Below are positions 21,201 to 33,590 of a stretch of DNA of 64,000 nucleotides, one piece after another. The DNA comes from Mytilinidion resinicola (lineage: Eukaryota; Ascomycota; Dothideomycetes; Mytilinidiales; Mytilinidiaceae), in NCBI RefSeq assembly GCF_010093595.1, contig NW_022985448.1, forward strand, positions 844,471 through 908,470, in the 5' to 3' direction. The position numbers and the translations under genes were made by a program. The notes beneath the pieces are model-generated. The model was not told the origin of the DNA, made no database searches, and worked only from the letters and a program-made list of their open reading frames with translations. Numbering within the stretch: position 1 is the stretch's first letter; every line of letters begins with the position of its first letter.

Positions 21201-24200
21201 AGTTTCTCTGGTAGACAGGTGTGGTAACACAGGCCAAAAGAACCATGGCAATGATCGCCGCGTAAATGAGTGCCGAAAAGGTATACCAAAGGGGCACAGA
21301 AGGGGCTACACCTTCGATGCGATCACCACCTCGACCAGGACCTACGAATCGCTGGCAGAGTCGTCGGATGGGATTATTAGGTCCGAATATAAAGAGTGAC
21401 ACATTGTATCTTGGATGCTTTCGAAGGTATTCTCTTTGGGCCTTCTTTCGGTGTTCACTCGCGGTGACAACCTCTTTTGCCATTTGCCTCGGGTCAAGGT
21501 CTTCATAAGCTCGCGAGAACTCCAATGAGGAATAGAACGGGTTCGGCTCTTGATGTGTAATTCGGCTTACTACTCGTGACCACAAAGAACCTAGTAGACC
21601 TGTTCCCACTATCGTAGGCGCTGGTCGGAGTGTGGGATGAGGTTCTTCGTCGGCGGGGCTGGTCACGCCTTCCTCGCCCTCGTCAAGAAAGTCTTTAACA
21701 ACGGCGTCTTTCAGAAGCATTTCTGCTGCAGCGGTGCCATAGTCTAGAGGGTCCTTACGACTAGCCTGTCCAAGTTTGAAAATTGTGGACAGCGACAAGT
21801 TTCTGGGCCCGTTAGTATCAATGATAAAAGTGGTAGATCAAGTGAGGTATAGCTTGCTTACCCGTACGAAGATTCCATTCCATGATCTCGTTTTTGGAGA
21901 AAGGCCTTGACTTGCTGAAGCCGTTTTTCGTCTTCAGAGACATCGAAATTCTCTTGAATGACAGCAATAAACATATTCAACACGATGACTATGACGATTT
22001 AGCATACCGAACGCAAAACATCTGGGACTGACATACAATTGGCAAAGATAAACCATAGAATGCAAAACGCAGCTCCGATCCAAGCAGTGTTGAAGAAATC
22101 TTCGTAATTGGTGACGTTGTACATGATCGTCGTCCAATTTTCGCTTGAGAGTATTTGGTACATCCCTAAGAAGGAATTGTAGATTGTTGAGAAGGGAGCT
22201 TGGATGGTGTCGCCGCCGTCATTTACCTCTGGGATTTCTCCACGAAAGATTTGAGCTGCGAATATTGCGGCAAGAAAGGTGAGAAGAAACACAAAGAGAA
22301 TCAAGTTGAGTAGACCGCCAACGTTGCCCAAAACGATCATCTATCAGTTGTTAGGATACAGAAGTAGCTGTCTAGGACGTAGCGACTCACAATCAGATCT
22401 CTTGTAAGCGGTACAGCCAATACCACCCGGTAGATTCGCACAATTTGGAAGATTGTTAACCAAGCATAGGGTCTCCCGTCGCGTGCATGCTTCACGGCTG
22501 GTATCTGTATCACGGTCGTGATTATTGCCAAGCCGAGATCCACGATATTACGCTTGTTCTGGAAGAAATGTCGCCAATCCACCAGAAATCGTACGATGAT
22601 TTCGGCCATCAATATGAGGGAAACTGCGGTCTCCGATATATCTTACCGATAGTTAGCAAAGGCGAATCGGATCCCTGCGAAGTTTGTTCTTACTTATAAA
22701 CCGCTCCCGGTGGGGACTCATGCTCGCACTTCGCAGCGACTGGCAAATCAAGCCATAAGAAATTACGAGGATCCAGAGCCATGAAGACTTGTCATAGAAT
22801 CGCTTTAGAGCGCTCACACGGCGCTTTCGAGTGCTTTCGGAGTCTTCATCTGAAATCGGCTCGCTGTGATAAGTCAGCTATCAGAACCCGATCACACATT
22901 GTCGCTTCAAGACGTAGACGTACTTTTCTTGGCCAGTGAAGGCACTAACTTTACTTTCTTCCCTAATGACTTGAAAAGAGGACGTGATGACGGCAATGAG
23001 CTTCAAAAGTCAGCATCTTCTCTGAGTATGAACACAAGGCACCTACCAAATTGATCAACCAAAGACTCATAATGACAATACCAGCGGCAAAGACTAGTAA
23101 TGTCAGCACCGAAATCCTTGGTTACACATGGGAAAGCTTACACAATGCACCGGCCAGGTAGTCACTATCGGCTACCTTGTAGAGGAGGTCGGAATATGTA
23201 TTGGAGGACATGATGACAAACACTAGTTCCAGGGACTGGAAAATGTTGTCAAAGCTTACGGTTCCGTTGTACGGGTTGTTTCCCTCAATGCAAATTGAAC
23301 CCTGTGGGCATATGAAGCCTTTGTGCTTGTCTGTTCCCGCCTCATTATTCGCCGTGAGGTATGGCAGTGACTTCCCGGTGATGTTGTCCCGATATCCTCC
23401 ACAAAATTGGTTTCCGTTAGTATAGTTTGAAATACCCGCAGGATCTATCCAGACACAATTCCGCCGCAAGCTAGACTTGAAAGTTTGCACACCAATAATA
23501 GCAAACAAGAGCCAAAAGAAGCTGATGAGAAATGCAACGTTGACCAAAAGTGGCGCAGCTTTTTTCAAGCTTCGCAGAATGACCTGTATGGAATATTTAG
23601 AAAGTGGTAATCGTGCGAAGAAGGCATCGTAACTTACGGTTGTACCACTTGTTAGATTGAGCAGTCGAAGAATGCGCAAACAACTCAGCATTCGAAAGAC
23701 ATAGATGTGACGCCTCGATTCGATCCCAGAAACACCAAGTGCAAAGGCAATCCAAAACGACACTACCGCAATGAAATCTAGCCTACTGAAAGAATGCCGA
23801 AGGAATGCACGATGGGCCAGTCGAATGCGTGCCTGTTGTCGAACATTGCCAGGATGGTCAGCCTCCATTTGAACTGCGGTAAAGCTTCGTAAGACAGAGG
23901 GTTGCTGGGGCTCAAAGGTAGAAGCGGTACGTTTGACAGATGGTTGTCGGTCTGCGTTGAACACGGCGCGCCCTTTGCTTAACACCGCTTCTCGGAGTCC
24001 AACTTTGCGGTTGATTGTACTGTATTCCACAGGATTCACCATGAACCCAGAGACTATAGATCGTATCACGATCTCGATCGTGTAGATAACGAACAGAGCC
24101 AACAAGCCGTAGTCAATCCCCGATGTGCCCCAGCGTTTGGATCTGGGATCATTAAAGACGTTCCGTCCGGAATCTACCGCTAGAAGTACGGTTTGAATGA

Positions 24201-25347
24201 GAATTAGAACCAGTAAAAGAGGCTCAGTAGCCGGGTGTGTGAGGAAGTCACAAAGCCATAACCTGAGTGTGTTGTCCGGAGAGAATATGCCAAGTGACTT
24301 CCCACGCAGGGGGTTCGCATGCTGTCGCCATTGAGAATCTGGGACTTTTCTAACCGTCGGAGTTGGTGGTTTTTCTATAGGAGACGTAGATCCGTCATTG
24401 ATATACTCTGGCATCGCTGGGAACGAAGGCGGCTCATCCATTCTGTGTTTTAAGGATGACTTCCTCCGCATAGCTCGTTCGACAACCTCGGGCTCATTGC
24501 TGATATTAACCACACGTTGGGACATGTTCCGCATAATGGTCCCAGCCCTGTGTAGCGGCGACTCGATTGCCGAGGGGGAAAGGGATCGTTTCCTGGCTGA
24601 GCTGTTCCTCCGAAGTCCACCTGGACTGTGCATTCCAGCTTCAGCATTGTGTAGATCGTCACCCAGCTTCGAGGCCGGCGAGCCTGCGGATGGTGTTAAG
24701 AATCGTACACTTTGGAAGCTAGATCTATCTCGTGGTGATATCGGCGTGGTAGGAGCCCCGCTAATGGGCTGGAGATGTCGTTCGTCTGTCAACCGCGCTG
24801 TGTCCTCGTACGTGGGAGAGAAGTAGCCTAGTTCCTCGGATTCCTGTCCGGGCAGATAGGGATCGCTGTCGCTATGCGTTAGCAGCGGGCGAGGTTGAGT
24901 CCTGCTCGCGGAAGGTGGCGTATGCGGCGCCTGAGGAGGCGAATGCGGCGATTCGCCTTGGAAGCTGAGACCTGCGAAGCCAAATCCGATAGCGGACTGG
25001 AAGGCGCCAACATCCTCTATAGGCGAGTATTCCCCATCTTCATGAGGCACAGCACCAGCATGTCCTCCAGGATATGCAGTAGCTATGTGCGGTGGCCGGG
25101 TGCCCAGGCGTGTGGGACTCGGCGAGCGCTCCGCTATGGGGCTATATTGCGAGCCCCAGTGTCCCCCAGAGAGCGCATTCACCTGTCTGTTGAGCATGCT
25201 CCTCCCTCTATCGCTGAGCGTCCTGCGGTGCTGCGCCGCTCCCTGGGGGTCATGGTCGTCGTCGTCTGGTGGGCGATTGAGGTCTTGCAAAGGTATTGAC
25301 TGCGGGGTGGTGAGGTTCCTCCGATGATTTGGATCAGGGGAGGCCAT
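18262..25347 (-). CDS. CCH1: Voltage-gated calcium channel CCH1
   Basis: Thirteen exons on minus: 25347-23638, 23583-23142, 23093-23047, 23000-22924, 22863-22694, 22641-22391, 22340-22037, 21988-21862, 21802-20863, 20812-20143, 20096-19330, 19273-18954, 18898-18262. All 12 introns (46-60 nt) keep phase and the total is 2153 residues, normal for fungal Cch1. It is the pore-forming subunit of the plasma-membrane high-affinity Ca2+ uptake system, working with Mid1. Residues 1-~365 are a disordered Ser/Pro-rich tail. Four six-helix repeats follow, with pore-loop positions N698 (SSNTYSD), E966 (LSSENWT), E1439 (SQEGWID) and E1728 (STGEGWN). An EF-hand-like segment (DPNGSGYISKE) lies near residue 1820, and a Ser/Pro-rich tail ends the protein. 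The first intron (54 nt) is in frame and stop-free. Confidence 0.95.
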
Positions 25348-26634
25348 TGGAACTGCCGGCGCTCCTGTATTTTCGGCAGAACTTCATCGAGGCGCAGAGG
25401 TCATGATTCAGCGATCGGGGAGGAGTTCGTAAATTCTCGAAGGGGTTCAGCTGCGACGCGAAATCAGTGTAAGCGCAAACGCCGTTTCAGCAGAGTTGGA
25501 TGCAAGGTGCGGCACGGGCGGGAACGAGCGGCGGGAAGGTGCAGAGGGACGTATATGAGTGCTCCGGGCGACGTGGTGTTGCTGCGACGGCGAGGGAGCT
25601 GGACGTTGGCAGCTGAAATGCCCTGATGCGCGTCCCAGTCCCTCGATGTCGATGCGGAAGCACACTAGACTCCACTCGGTGCACGGTATTATTGGCCGGC
25701 TGCTGACAGACAAGCCAAGTGACGCTTGACGGCCGTGATAGGGCTGTCCCTGAGCCAAGCACGGTACTCGCTGTATTTTTAGCCCAACGGCGACGCTGGT
25801 GAACCCATCAACCGAGATATGCCCTGCCGGATGGCGAGAATGGTGCCGGCTGGACACGGTGGCCTCATGCCAGGGCCCAACTCGAACACGGGCGGCTTTC
25901 GGCCTCTATGGAAGACATGAATACCGCTGATGGCAGGTCCTGGCCTTTATACTGTGCAGACAAGCCTCAAATAGTTTGAGACTACCAGTTGCTTCTGCTT
26001 ACTGATATACAATTTAAAAACTAGGCGCACCTGGTCTATGTTGTTGTGCCTGGGAGATAGTTCACCAGGCTCTTGTTCAAGCGTGCACGTATACTGTATT
26101 GAAGTATCAAGCCCTGCCAGCTTCCTAGGTGCATAGAGCAGAATGTGTATAAACAAACACTCCCGAACACCGTACAATAATGGAGACCCTCGCACGTCAG
26201 GCTTTCTAGCCGTTGGTAGCGCTCGGCCCAGAACGTACTAGCGCACTGGGCACTCTAAGCGCGGGCCCCGGGCCACTTAAAATGCCCTACCTGGCCCATA
26301 CAGAGAATAAGATTTCACTTTGATATAACATATTCCTCCTCTAAATACCTAGACACGCAACTCTTCACCACACTAGCACGCTGTCGCTAAACTAATAGTC
26401 ACATGGCTATCCTGCCTCGCTGTTGGCCCCTTCCTATGTGGTCGATGACTCCACAGCTTCCGTGTATATCTTTCTACCTTACGGACCCAGCTAGCTTCCT
26501 CACCAACCCCAATACAATATATTCTCCCTTCTTGCAAACCGAGCTGCGCTATCCTAGCGTAATATTTCCGGCGCGCTCGGCTCCTTCGATCTCGACATCC
26601 CAGAGGCATAAGCGCTTTGGCCGTTTGTAACATT
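25348..26634. other. Intergenic region between CCH1 and the HAD gene
   Basis: 1.3 kb. The first ~600 bp is the probable CCH1 promoter. The rest contains the first copy of the 140-bp diverged repeat (26192-26331) and then a C/T-rich leader before the HAD start at 26635. ORFs are small and featureless. Confidence 0.45.
26192..26331 (+). repeat. Diverged ~140-bp repeat, copy A
   Basis: Aligns with 28397-28541 in direct orientation. Shared blocks include GCACGT, GGTAGCGC, GCCCAGA, GTACTAGCG, CTAAGC/TTAAGC, TTAAAATGC, GAGAATA and ATTTCACTT. In the first ~65 bp I estimate about three quarters identity by eye, and many differences are C/T or G/A. Copy A also has a local inverted pair GCCCAG / CTGGGC. 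It lies about 300 bp upstream of the HAD start. Confidence 0.75.
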
Positions 26635-27578
26635 ATGGCTCCTCTGGAGTCAGGGTGAGTTCCCTCTAACAGAAGCGTCCATCTGCGCCCTTGAGCACGT
26701 GTGTTCTGAACATCGACATAAAATCAGCAACGCAAATTCCAAGGCTAATCAAATCTGCTACCAGCTTTCCCCCAATCCGCGCCTGCATTTTCGACATGGA
26801 TGGGCTTCTTATCAACTCCGAAGACATAATTACTGATTGCACGAACCGACTTCTAGAAAAGTACGGAAGGCCTGCCCTTACTCGGTCGATTCGAGTCCAG
26901 CTCATGGGCGTCCCAGACTCAACAAACGGCGATGTGTTCCACAACTAGGCCAAACTGCCCGTCCCCCGCGAGCAATTCGCCCGCGAACTAGCCGACCAAT
27001 GCCAATCTCATTTCCCGAGTTGCGAGCCGTTGCCTGGTGCGAAAAAGCTTCTGTCGGATCTCAGTCATACACGAAGTACTCCTTCAGGGGACAGAATTAA
27101 GCTGGCATTAGCATCTAGCACTAAGAGCCATACCTACGCTTTGAAAACATCAAGGCCGGAAATAAAGCAGCTGCTAGATTTCTTCCAGCCCGACCGGCGG
27201 ATCCTGGGCGATGGCGCACGAGTACGACAAAATCGAGGGAAGCCGGCGCCTGACATATATCTAGTCGCGTTGCAGTCGCTGAATTCGGCGACCGACGCGG
27301 ACGAGAAGGTCATCATGCCTAATGAATGTTTGGTCTTTGAAGACAGTGTGGCGGGAGTAGAGGCTGGAAGACGAGCTGGGATGAGGGTTGTTTGGGTCCC
27401 GCATCAAGATGTGGCGGCCGAATATGAAACCACGCAGAAGCATGTGCTGGCTGGGAGGACGAAGACGAGTGCGCTCGGAGACGACTGGCAGCTAGGGGAA
27501 ATTGATGACGGCTGGGCTGAAAGCATACCGAGTCTGGAAAGCTTCGATTACAAAAAGTATGGAATCGATGTTCTCTAA
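26635..27578 (+). pseudogene. HAD-superfamily phosphatase with premature TAG
   Basis: Exons 26635-26654 and 26765-27578, with a 110-nt intron in phase 2, give MAPLESG joined to FPPIRACIFDMDGLL. This is the GS1/HDHD1-like class of HAD phosphatases: motif I is DMDGLLINSED, motif II lies around LALASSTK, a conserved Lys sits in GKPAPDIY, and motif IV is VFEDSVAGVEAG. The single in-frame stop is TAG at 26946-26948, after VPDSTNGDVFHN, and the frame resumes at once with AKLPVPREQF. Both halves share the same frame and all downstream motifs are intact, so one substitution explains the break. Relatives usually have Trp at this place (EWAKLP-like), which fits TGG to TAG. Without the stop the product would be 277 residues. 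Alternatives are a base-call error or stop readthrough. No splice pair removes the stop without losing conserved residues. Confidence 0.85.
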
Positions 27579-28902
27579 TGAACCTGATGTAGGGCATCAA
27601 TAATGGCGACAGGAACAATTTTGACGAAGCAGCCTTCATGATGGGCGTCATATCAACAAGAACAGTAGTCGCAGCCTCTGAGAGAAGGAACAGGCCGAAG
27701 TAGGGTCGCCTCAAAGAATTGGCCCTTGAGGAAGGTAGTTAAGAAGACTACGGGCTTGTAGCATCCATTCTCCAATGTCAGCATAGTTGTTTCCCGGGAA
27801 GACTGAGGTGCTCGAATATCTCCTTGAGAGCGAGATTATTGCGCGGGTGTAGTTTTCGGGCGTAACCGTCGAGCCACGGTTTAGTTAGGTTATGCAATGC
27901 TGATAAGCGATAGTATGAAACCTTACCTCCAGACGTTTCACGCTCCATATTCTATCGTGTACCACTAGTATACTGGTAGCATATCTAATGAATACAGCAA
28001 AAGCGCTGACAGTTTGTGCAGCAAAGTAAGGCGATAAAGAAGGAGACGAAGAAGGTGGTGGAGAAAGGGATGAAAGACTCATTAAGACGGATAGGCTGTA
28101 GGGGATACCGTAAAGCCTCAGCTCGGGGCGTTCTTAAGCGCCTGAAAACCACAACCCCCAATAAGAGGCCTTGATAGAGATTTAATTGGATACCTCCCAC
28201 TCAGGATCAAAAGCGGGCAACGTTGAACAATATGCCTTGGGCTTGGGGCAGGCGACTTCGCGCCGCTGAGACCAGTATAGCGTATCTCGAGAGAACTTAC
28301 ACAGTAGATTAGGGCGAAGCTTGCAGTGGCAATACAGGAGGGCTGCCACCGCCTCAAAATTCCTCGAAGAAGCGGCTGAGGTCCCTGAAATATAACGCAC
28401 GTGAACCTTTCCAGCCATGGTAGCGCCCAGCCCAGAGTGTACTAGCGTACAGGACGTTTTAAGCACTGACCCTAGGGGTGATTAAAATGCACCCGTACGG
28501 AGAATAGGTATGTAGAATAGCATTTCACTTCGATACAACATGCTCTTTCAAACACCCACGTCAAAAAAACAAACACACCCTGTAAACCCTGCAAACCCAT
28601 TTCACGGCGACAAAGAGCGCGCATTAAACAGCGCTGCTTGTTCTGCCAGATCGGCACGGGCGTTCCTGAATCGGGAGGTGTGCCAAGCCTACGCTGAACG
28701 CGAGATTTGTTCGCATCTCCATTCATCACCTCCGACAGCCGCATCACCACGCCTCTACCCCCCAACTCAACCCTCACGTCAGGAACAACTCCCTCTTAGA
28801 CACTTGTCTTTTCCTTCTACGCCTCCCACCATACACACATCGCCTCCTCGCCGTGTCCCATCGTCATCATTCACGCGTCGCCGCACGGCACGCTCCGCCG
28901 AA
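27579..28902. other. Intergenic region with repeat copy B; possible gene relic
   Basis: 1.3 kb between the HAD stop and the PHD gene. On minus, 28440-27890 shows several GTAAG/GTATCC donors and CAG acceptors separated by short open segments, including a CPKPKAYCSTLPAFDPEWE stretch and two hydrophobic runs. No continuous product can be built. It may be a decayed gene. The C/T-rich DNA at 28740-28890 is the probable leader of the PHD gene. Confidence 0.35.
28397..28541 (+). repeat. Diverged ~140-bp repeat, copy B
   Basis: Direct-orientation partner of 26192-26331. It has an insertion of about 10 bases (TATGTAGAAT region) before the shared ATTTCACTT block. It lies about 360 bp upstream of the PHD gene start. 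Confidence 0.75.
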
Positions 28903-31616
28903 ATGGTATCCCGCAAGCGAGGACGAGGAGAGATGGAGTCAGAGGAGCCGGCGAAGGAGCCCAGCATGCTGGATAGACTCCGCAACATGTGGGAGTTCGC
29001 CAACCTGATGCAATATATCTTTCTGTTCGGCAAGGCGGTCAAGATCGACGAGAATATAACTATCGAGGTGCTTAGACACCCCCTACACTCCCGAACCCTC
29101 ACGTCGCACAGCCTTTTAGATGGATTTGATGCTAATACTTCTGTAGACGCTTGAGACTGAGTGTCTGCGACCTCAGCCTTCGCAGGAGCTGGCGCGGATT
29201 GGCCTCGCACTGCTGAAGTTCGTGTCATCCAACAAGGGCCTGACGTGAGTTCTCTAAACTACTATACCACCAAGCACGATGCTAACATCCATAGACCTGA
29301 AAATTTCGATGAATTCACCTACAGACAATACAAGCAGAAGGCGCCCCACCGCAACCCCTTTGGCACGCCCGAGGAACTGGAAACAAAGTTCGACGATTTT
29401 GATGTCTTCACCAAGATTCGCGTATTGCAGCAACTGTCTGTGTGGACTCTGCATAACGCAGACCGTATTCGAGAGCGGATTGGCGCGACGGACGCCGAAC
29501 AGACGAATTGGGTGAGTGGCTCTTGGCTCGACAGTCAGATCATACCTACTAACGTCATCCGCAGCGCATGGAGCCCTTTGGATGGGACTCTGAAGATCGT
29601 ACATACTTTGTCTTTGACGACGACCGACTCTACCGACGCACCGATCCTCCTCCACCACCACCTCCGTCTAAATCAAAGCTGAAGTCCAAAGCGAGGAAGT
29701 CCAAGGGTACTCGAGGAAGCAAGCGTAGGAAGCTTTCCACACCTGAGCCTGAAGAGGTGGAAGAACAGGAGGATGGAACCATTGTTGAAGTCCAAGAACC
29801 CGAAGATGACGGCCTTGGAGGCATGAAGTGGGAATGCTTGTGCGTCAACATGGCAGACTACCAAGAGTTCATGGAGGGAATCCGTCGCAGTCGAGACCCG
29901 AACGAGAAGGCTATGTATCAGAGTCTCCAGGAAGATGTCTTGCCGATCATTGAGCGCAAGGTGGAAGAACAACAGCGAGAAGAGGCGAAGAGGCAGAAGG
30001 AACTCGAAATCCTATCGAAACTCGCCGTCGCAAAGCGCTCGAGCAGAATATCTGCGAAGACGGATGCACGCAGAAAGGAAGAGGAGGCCGCGGAGGCCGA
30101 GAGAAAGCAGCGAGCAGACTTGGCCATGGCCAAGAAAGAGCAAGAAAAGCAACGCAAGATGGAAGAGGTGAATTATACTCTATTATATCTATCTAATTCT
30201 CATGCTGACAATGCCCAGGCTCGTGAGTCTCGAATGATGACGCGGGAGCAACGCTTGAAAGAACGCGAGGTGAAGCGCATCCTCCACGAAGAGGAGCTCA
30301 AGAAATTGGAGGAAAATAGCCACAGACTTGAGACTAACGAAGCCAGACTTTCTGAGCGTCATCTCAGGAACGAAATGGAGAGGGCGAAGAAAGAGCTCGA
30401 AAAGCTGGAAGAGGATGACTGGGTGTTCGATTGCTCGGTTTGCGGTCTGCACGGCGAGAATTTGGTATGTCCTCAACCCATCGGTGCCCTTGATTCATTG
30501 CTAACAAACCTAATGCAGGATGATGGCGCTCACAGTGTCTCTTGTGACAAGTGCAAAGTGTGGCAACACACCAAGTGTCTCAACCTTACTGTCGCTCAAG
30601 TTGAAAGTCCCGACTTCAACTTCATCTGCAAGGACTGCAAGAGGAAAGCCGAAGAAGCGAACAAGCCTAAGCTCCCACCACTCAGATTCCGGCTCAGCTC
30701 GTCTGCCTCTCCCAAGACTGCGGGTACATCTGATCCTGCCAACATCTCTCATACCAACGGTGGACCACCGTTTGGAACTCCACAATTTCCTCGTCAACTA
30801 GCTGCCGTGCAGATTCCATCGCCTCGAGCAACAGGCGAGTCTCCTAAACCTGCTCAGCCATTTGTGAATGGTCCTAGCCTATCTCCACGCGGACAAGCCC
30901 TAGGCCCCCCAGGCATTCATCGGTCTGAGGCTGCCTATGGAGGAGCTCAGAATGGTCTTAACGGCGCCTCTCGTCCATCACCTGGCCAACACGGCTACTC
31001 AACGTACAACGGTCTCGCCAACTCCTCCCCGCCACAGTGGCAGGCCCCGCGACAACCTGATGTATTTGCGTACAACAATCAACCACGTGCTATCCCACAA
31101 TTCAGCGGAAGCTCTTACGCCACACCAAACTCTTCCTTCCGCAGCGTTGGTCAGGATCCGTTCACAAACTCCTTCAGCCAGCCTAGGCCACCCTCGGCAA
31201 ATGGCGGTGCCAACGTGTCGCCGATGAAGCACGCGCCTCCAATTTCTCCTCATCAGAGCAATGGGCGGCCAGTGTCAATGTCTTTCACACAAAGCCCGAG
31301 CTCCTCGTTTCCTCCAAGCTCAGCTCCACGCCCATCATTCTCTCCGACGAAGCATAGCTCCCCACTTCCTAACTCACCTATGCCAGCCAATATTCCATCT
31401 TCGCCGGCTCAGATTCTGCCCGATTCCGCTGCTGGGATTTCCCCAGAGAAGCACGACTTCACGAGGCCAGTCTCGAGCCATAGTATATCCGAAACCCCGA
31501 TCTTGCCGCCGATAAAGGCTCTTTCGCCTCGTGCGAGCCCTCAAATCATGAGTCCGCCAACCAAGAAGATGACGCCAGAGAGGCCTCACTCGAACGGTTT
31601 CGGTGGGGTCTATTGA
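28903..31616 (+). CDS. DDT/WHIM-like and PHD-finger chromatin protein
   Basis: Six exons: 28903-29067, 29147-29244, 29295-29511, 29565-30167, 30219-30464, 30519-31616; 808 residues. Introns 4 (51 nt) and 5 (54 nt) are in frame and stop-free. The N-terminal ~90 residues (TLETECLRPQPSQELARIG and ALLKFVSSNKGLT) resemble a DDT domain, and MEPFGWDSEDRTYFVFDDDR is the WHIM-like segment seen in ISWI-partner proteins. A long charged coiled coil covers about residues 240-430. The PHD finger at about 433-483 is complete: CSVC, CDKC, WQHTKC and CKDC ligands (C4HC3). The last ~320 residues are Ser/Pro-rich with repeated SP sites. Probable nuclear histone-tail reader tied to chromatin remodelling, RSF1/CECR2-like in layout. 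An upstream in-frame codon exists, but 28903 gives the natural MVSRKRGR start. Confidence 0.87.
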
Positions 31617-32214
31617 GTCTGTTCCTTTCCGATTCTTTCTATGACAGCCTTCCTGTCTTTCAGTATACTGCATTGGCGGACTGACACGTTTTGGGATCAT
31701 GCATTCATGAGGTGGGCGTTTTGGCTATGTGTAGTATACCAGACTCTGGATTCATGGATACGATTGTCGGAGTGGCTTGAGTTCGGGAGCTCTCCATGAT
31801 CACACAAAGCTGTATAATCGGTCGTCTCCCTGTCTTCAGGAGATATGACCTGATGCAAAGTTTGATGGAGGGTCTGAAGATATTTCGGAACACACCACGG
31901 CGGCTTGTCTTGGGACTGCATAGTATTCTATAGCTGAATCATCTTGAATTATGAGTGTTCCTCTCTGTAATGGTAGAATTGTATGTGAACGTGAAGTCTT
32001 CCAGGCTACAATCATAGGCAGATGATCCACCTCAGATGGAGAATAGGGGTGCTACCTAATGTGGGTTAGTTTGTGCTAAGCCTTTTAGGGCTAGTGCGAA
32101 CCTATGAACCAGTGAGCGGATTTCTTCCCGCAACATCATCCATCTCCATCTCACACATGGACTTAGCGAAATGCTACAACAGGATAGCGGTATTACAGGG
32201 ACGTAGCATCTACC
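31617..32214. other. Intergenic region between PHD gene and RPP40
   Basis: 598 bp holding the 3' end of the PHD gene and the RPP40 promoter. It is moderately AT-rich. No other feature is seen. Confidence 0.45.
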
Positions 32215-33590
32215 ATGTTCAGCTTCTCAAACGACAAAGCACCGGGCGCAAAATGCTACTTCACCCACAGTTTACTTCCAAATTATATTGAGCCGAGCCT
32301 ACCTCCAACGAAGAAGAAACCCTTTTCCATCTTCTTAGCTCAGCCATTCACCCATACAGTATGTCCAGAATCAGAGTATCGCACGCCTAGCATTTTTGAT
32401 GACTTGAATGCAGTTTGACTTGATTCTTCCTGAAGAAATATACGAGCTTTGTCAGCAAGAACTTGATGGCGATGCAGGAACTCTACATTATGCACGAGTT
32501 AACATGACCTTGCTCGAGGTGATCTCGGGAGACTTCTTCACGAACTACATCAAGAAAGGTGCCTCAACTGATTACATTATCACAACACAGAAATACGACT
32601 AATTCAACTTTACGTAGGAAACATCATGATGCTCTCAGAAGGCCGCCCGACGGTCGACAACGTCTTTTCCCTTTATGAAGGTTGGCATAATCATCTACTA
32701 GAATCAAATTGCCATCTTTAACATCTTGTCTTAGGCATATTGAAACTCGAGCTGGACCGCCCGACCTACGAACGGTGTGGGCTCGTAGGTAAGCCCATAG
32801 AGGACGGAGGAAAGAAACACAAGAAAGCACGATATGGTCTGTCATCACTTTAAAGCCTCATCTCGTCTCATCACTTCTGACCACCTTCCAGTCGTCGAGC
32901 TTGACCTCAGATCGCCCTCAATGCTACACGGCAAGCGCGGCTTCGAGCGTCTTATCCGGGCCTGCAGAGAACATCTCAGCGATTCCCTCACGTGGCTTTT
33001 CCACGACCTGCAGCCTTCCACGGAAAGCAACGAGGAAAGTAAGCACATAGCTTATACAGCTGTTTGCTAATTCCCATCTACCTTGTCTCCAAATGCTTAT
33101 GCAACGACTTTTAGCTCCGATATCTGCATTCCACGCCATCATTAAAACTATCAAACCAACCACCACGCCCCTTCCCTCAACAAAATCACCCGTGCTTTCC
33201 TCCGCCAACCTCCCGGATACCTACGACCCCGACGACTCGGCATCTCTACTCGAGTATCTGCACCTCCTCTCCCTATCCTCCCCCCGCCTCCACGCCTCCG
33301 ACTCCATCGACCCCTACCTCAGCCGCTACGAAGTGCCTGAGTTCGGCGAGCACAGCGGCACCGAAGTGCGCAATCTAGTGAAGCTGCGCTGGCACGGCTT
33401 CATCCCACCGCTGTTCGTGAGGCGGCTGTTTCTGGATGTGCTGAAGCGGGTAGAAGGCGAGAAAGGTAAGGGAGCGGAGCAGTGGTTTGCGCTGAACGCG
33501 AGCGGCTTTGGTGGGCTCGGAGGAGGGGGCCCGGCGTATTCGGTGCTGCAGTGCGGAGCGCGGGAGACGCTGGGGTGGGTATGTGATTGA
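32215..33590 (+). CDS. RPP40: Ribonuclease P/MRP subunit Rpp40
   Basis: Six exons: 32215-32358, 32414-32558, 32618-32680, 32735-32836, 32892-33038, 33115-33590. The five introns (54-76 nt) keep phase and give 358 residues. Rpp40 (PF08584) is a protein subunit of the nuclear RNase P/MRP ribonucleoprotein that processes pre-tRNA and pre-rRNA. Recognisable parts are FDLILPEEIYELCQQEL, the core NMTLLEVISGDFFTNYIKKG and the block LELDRPTYERCGLVGKPI. The C-terminal half has a helix-rich segment (LLEYLHLLSLSSPR) and a short Gly-rich turn before the conserved ending with YSVLQCGARETLGW. No exon alone exceeds 165 codons, so single-frame readings miss most of this gene. Confidence 0.88.
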
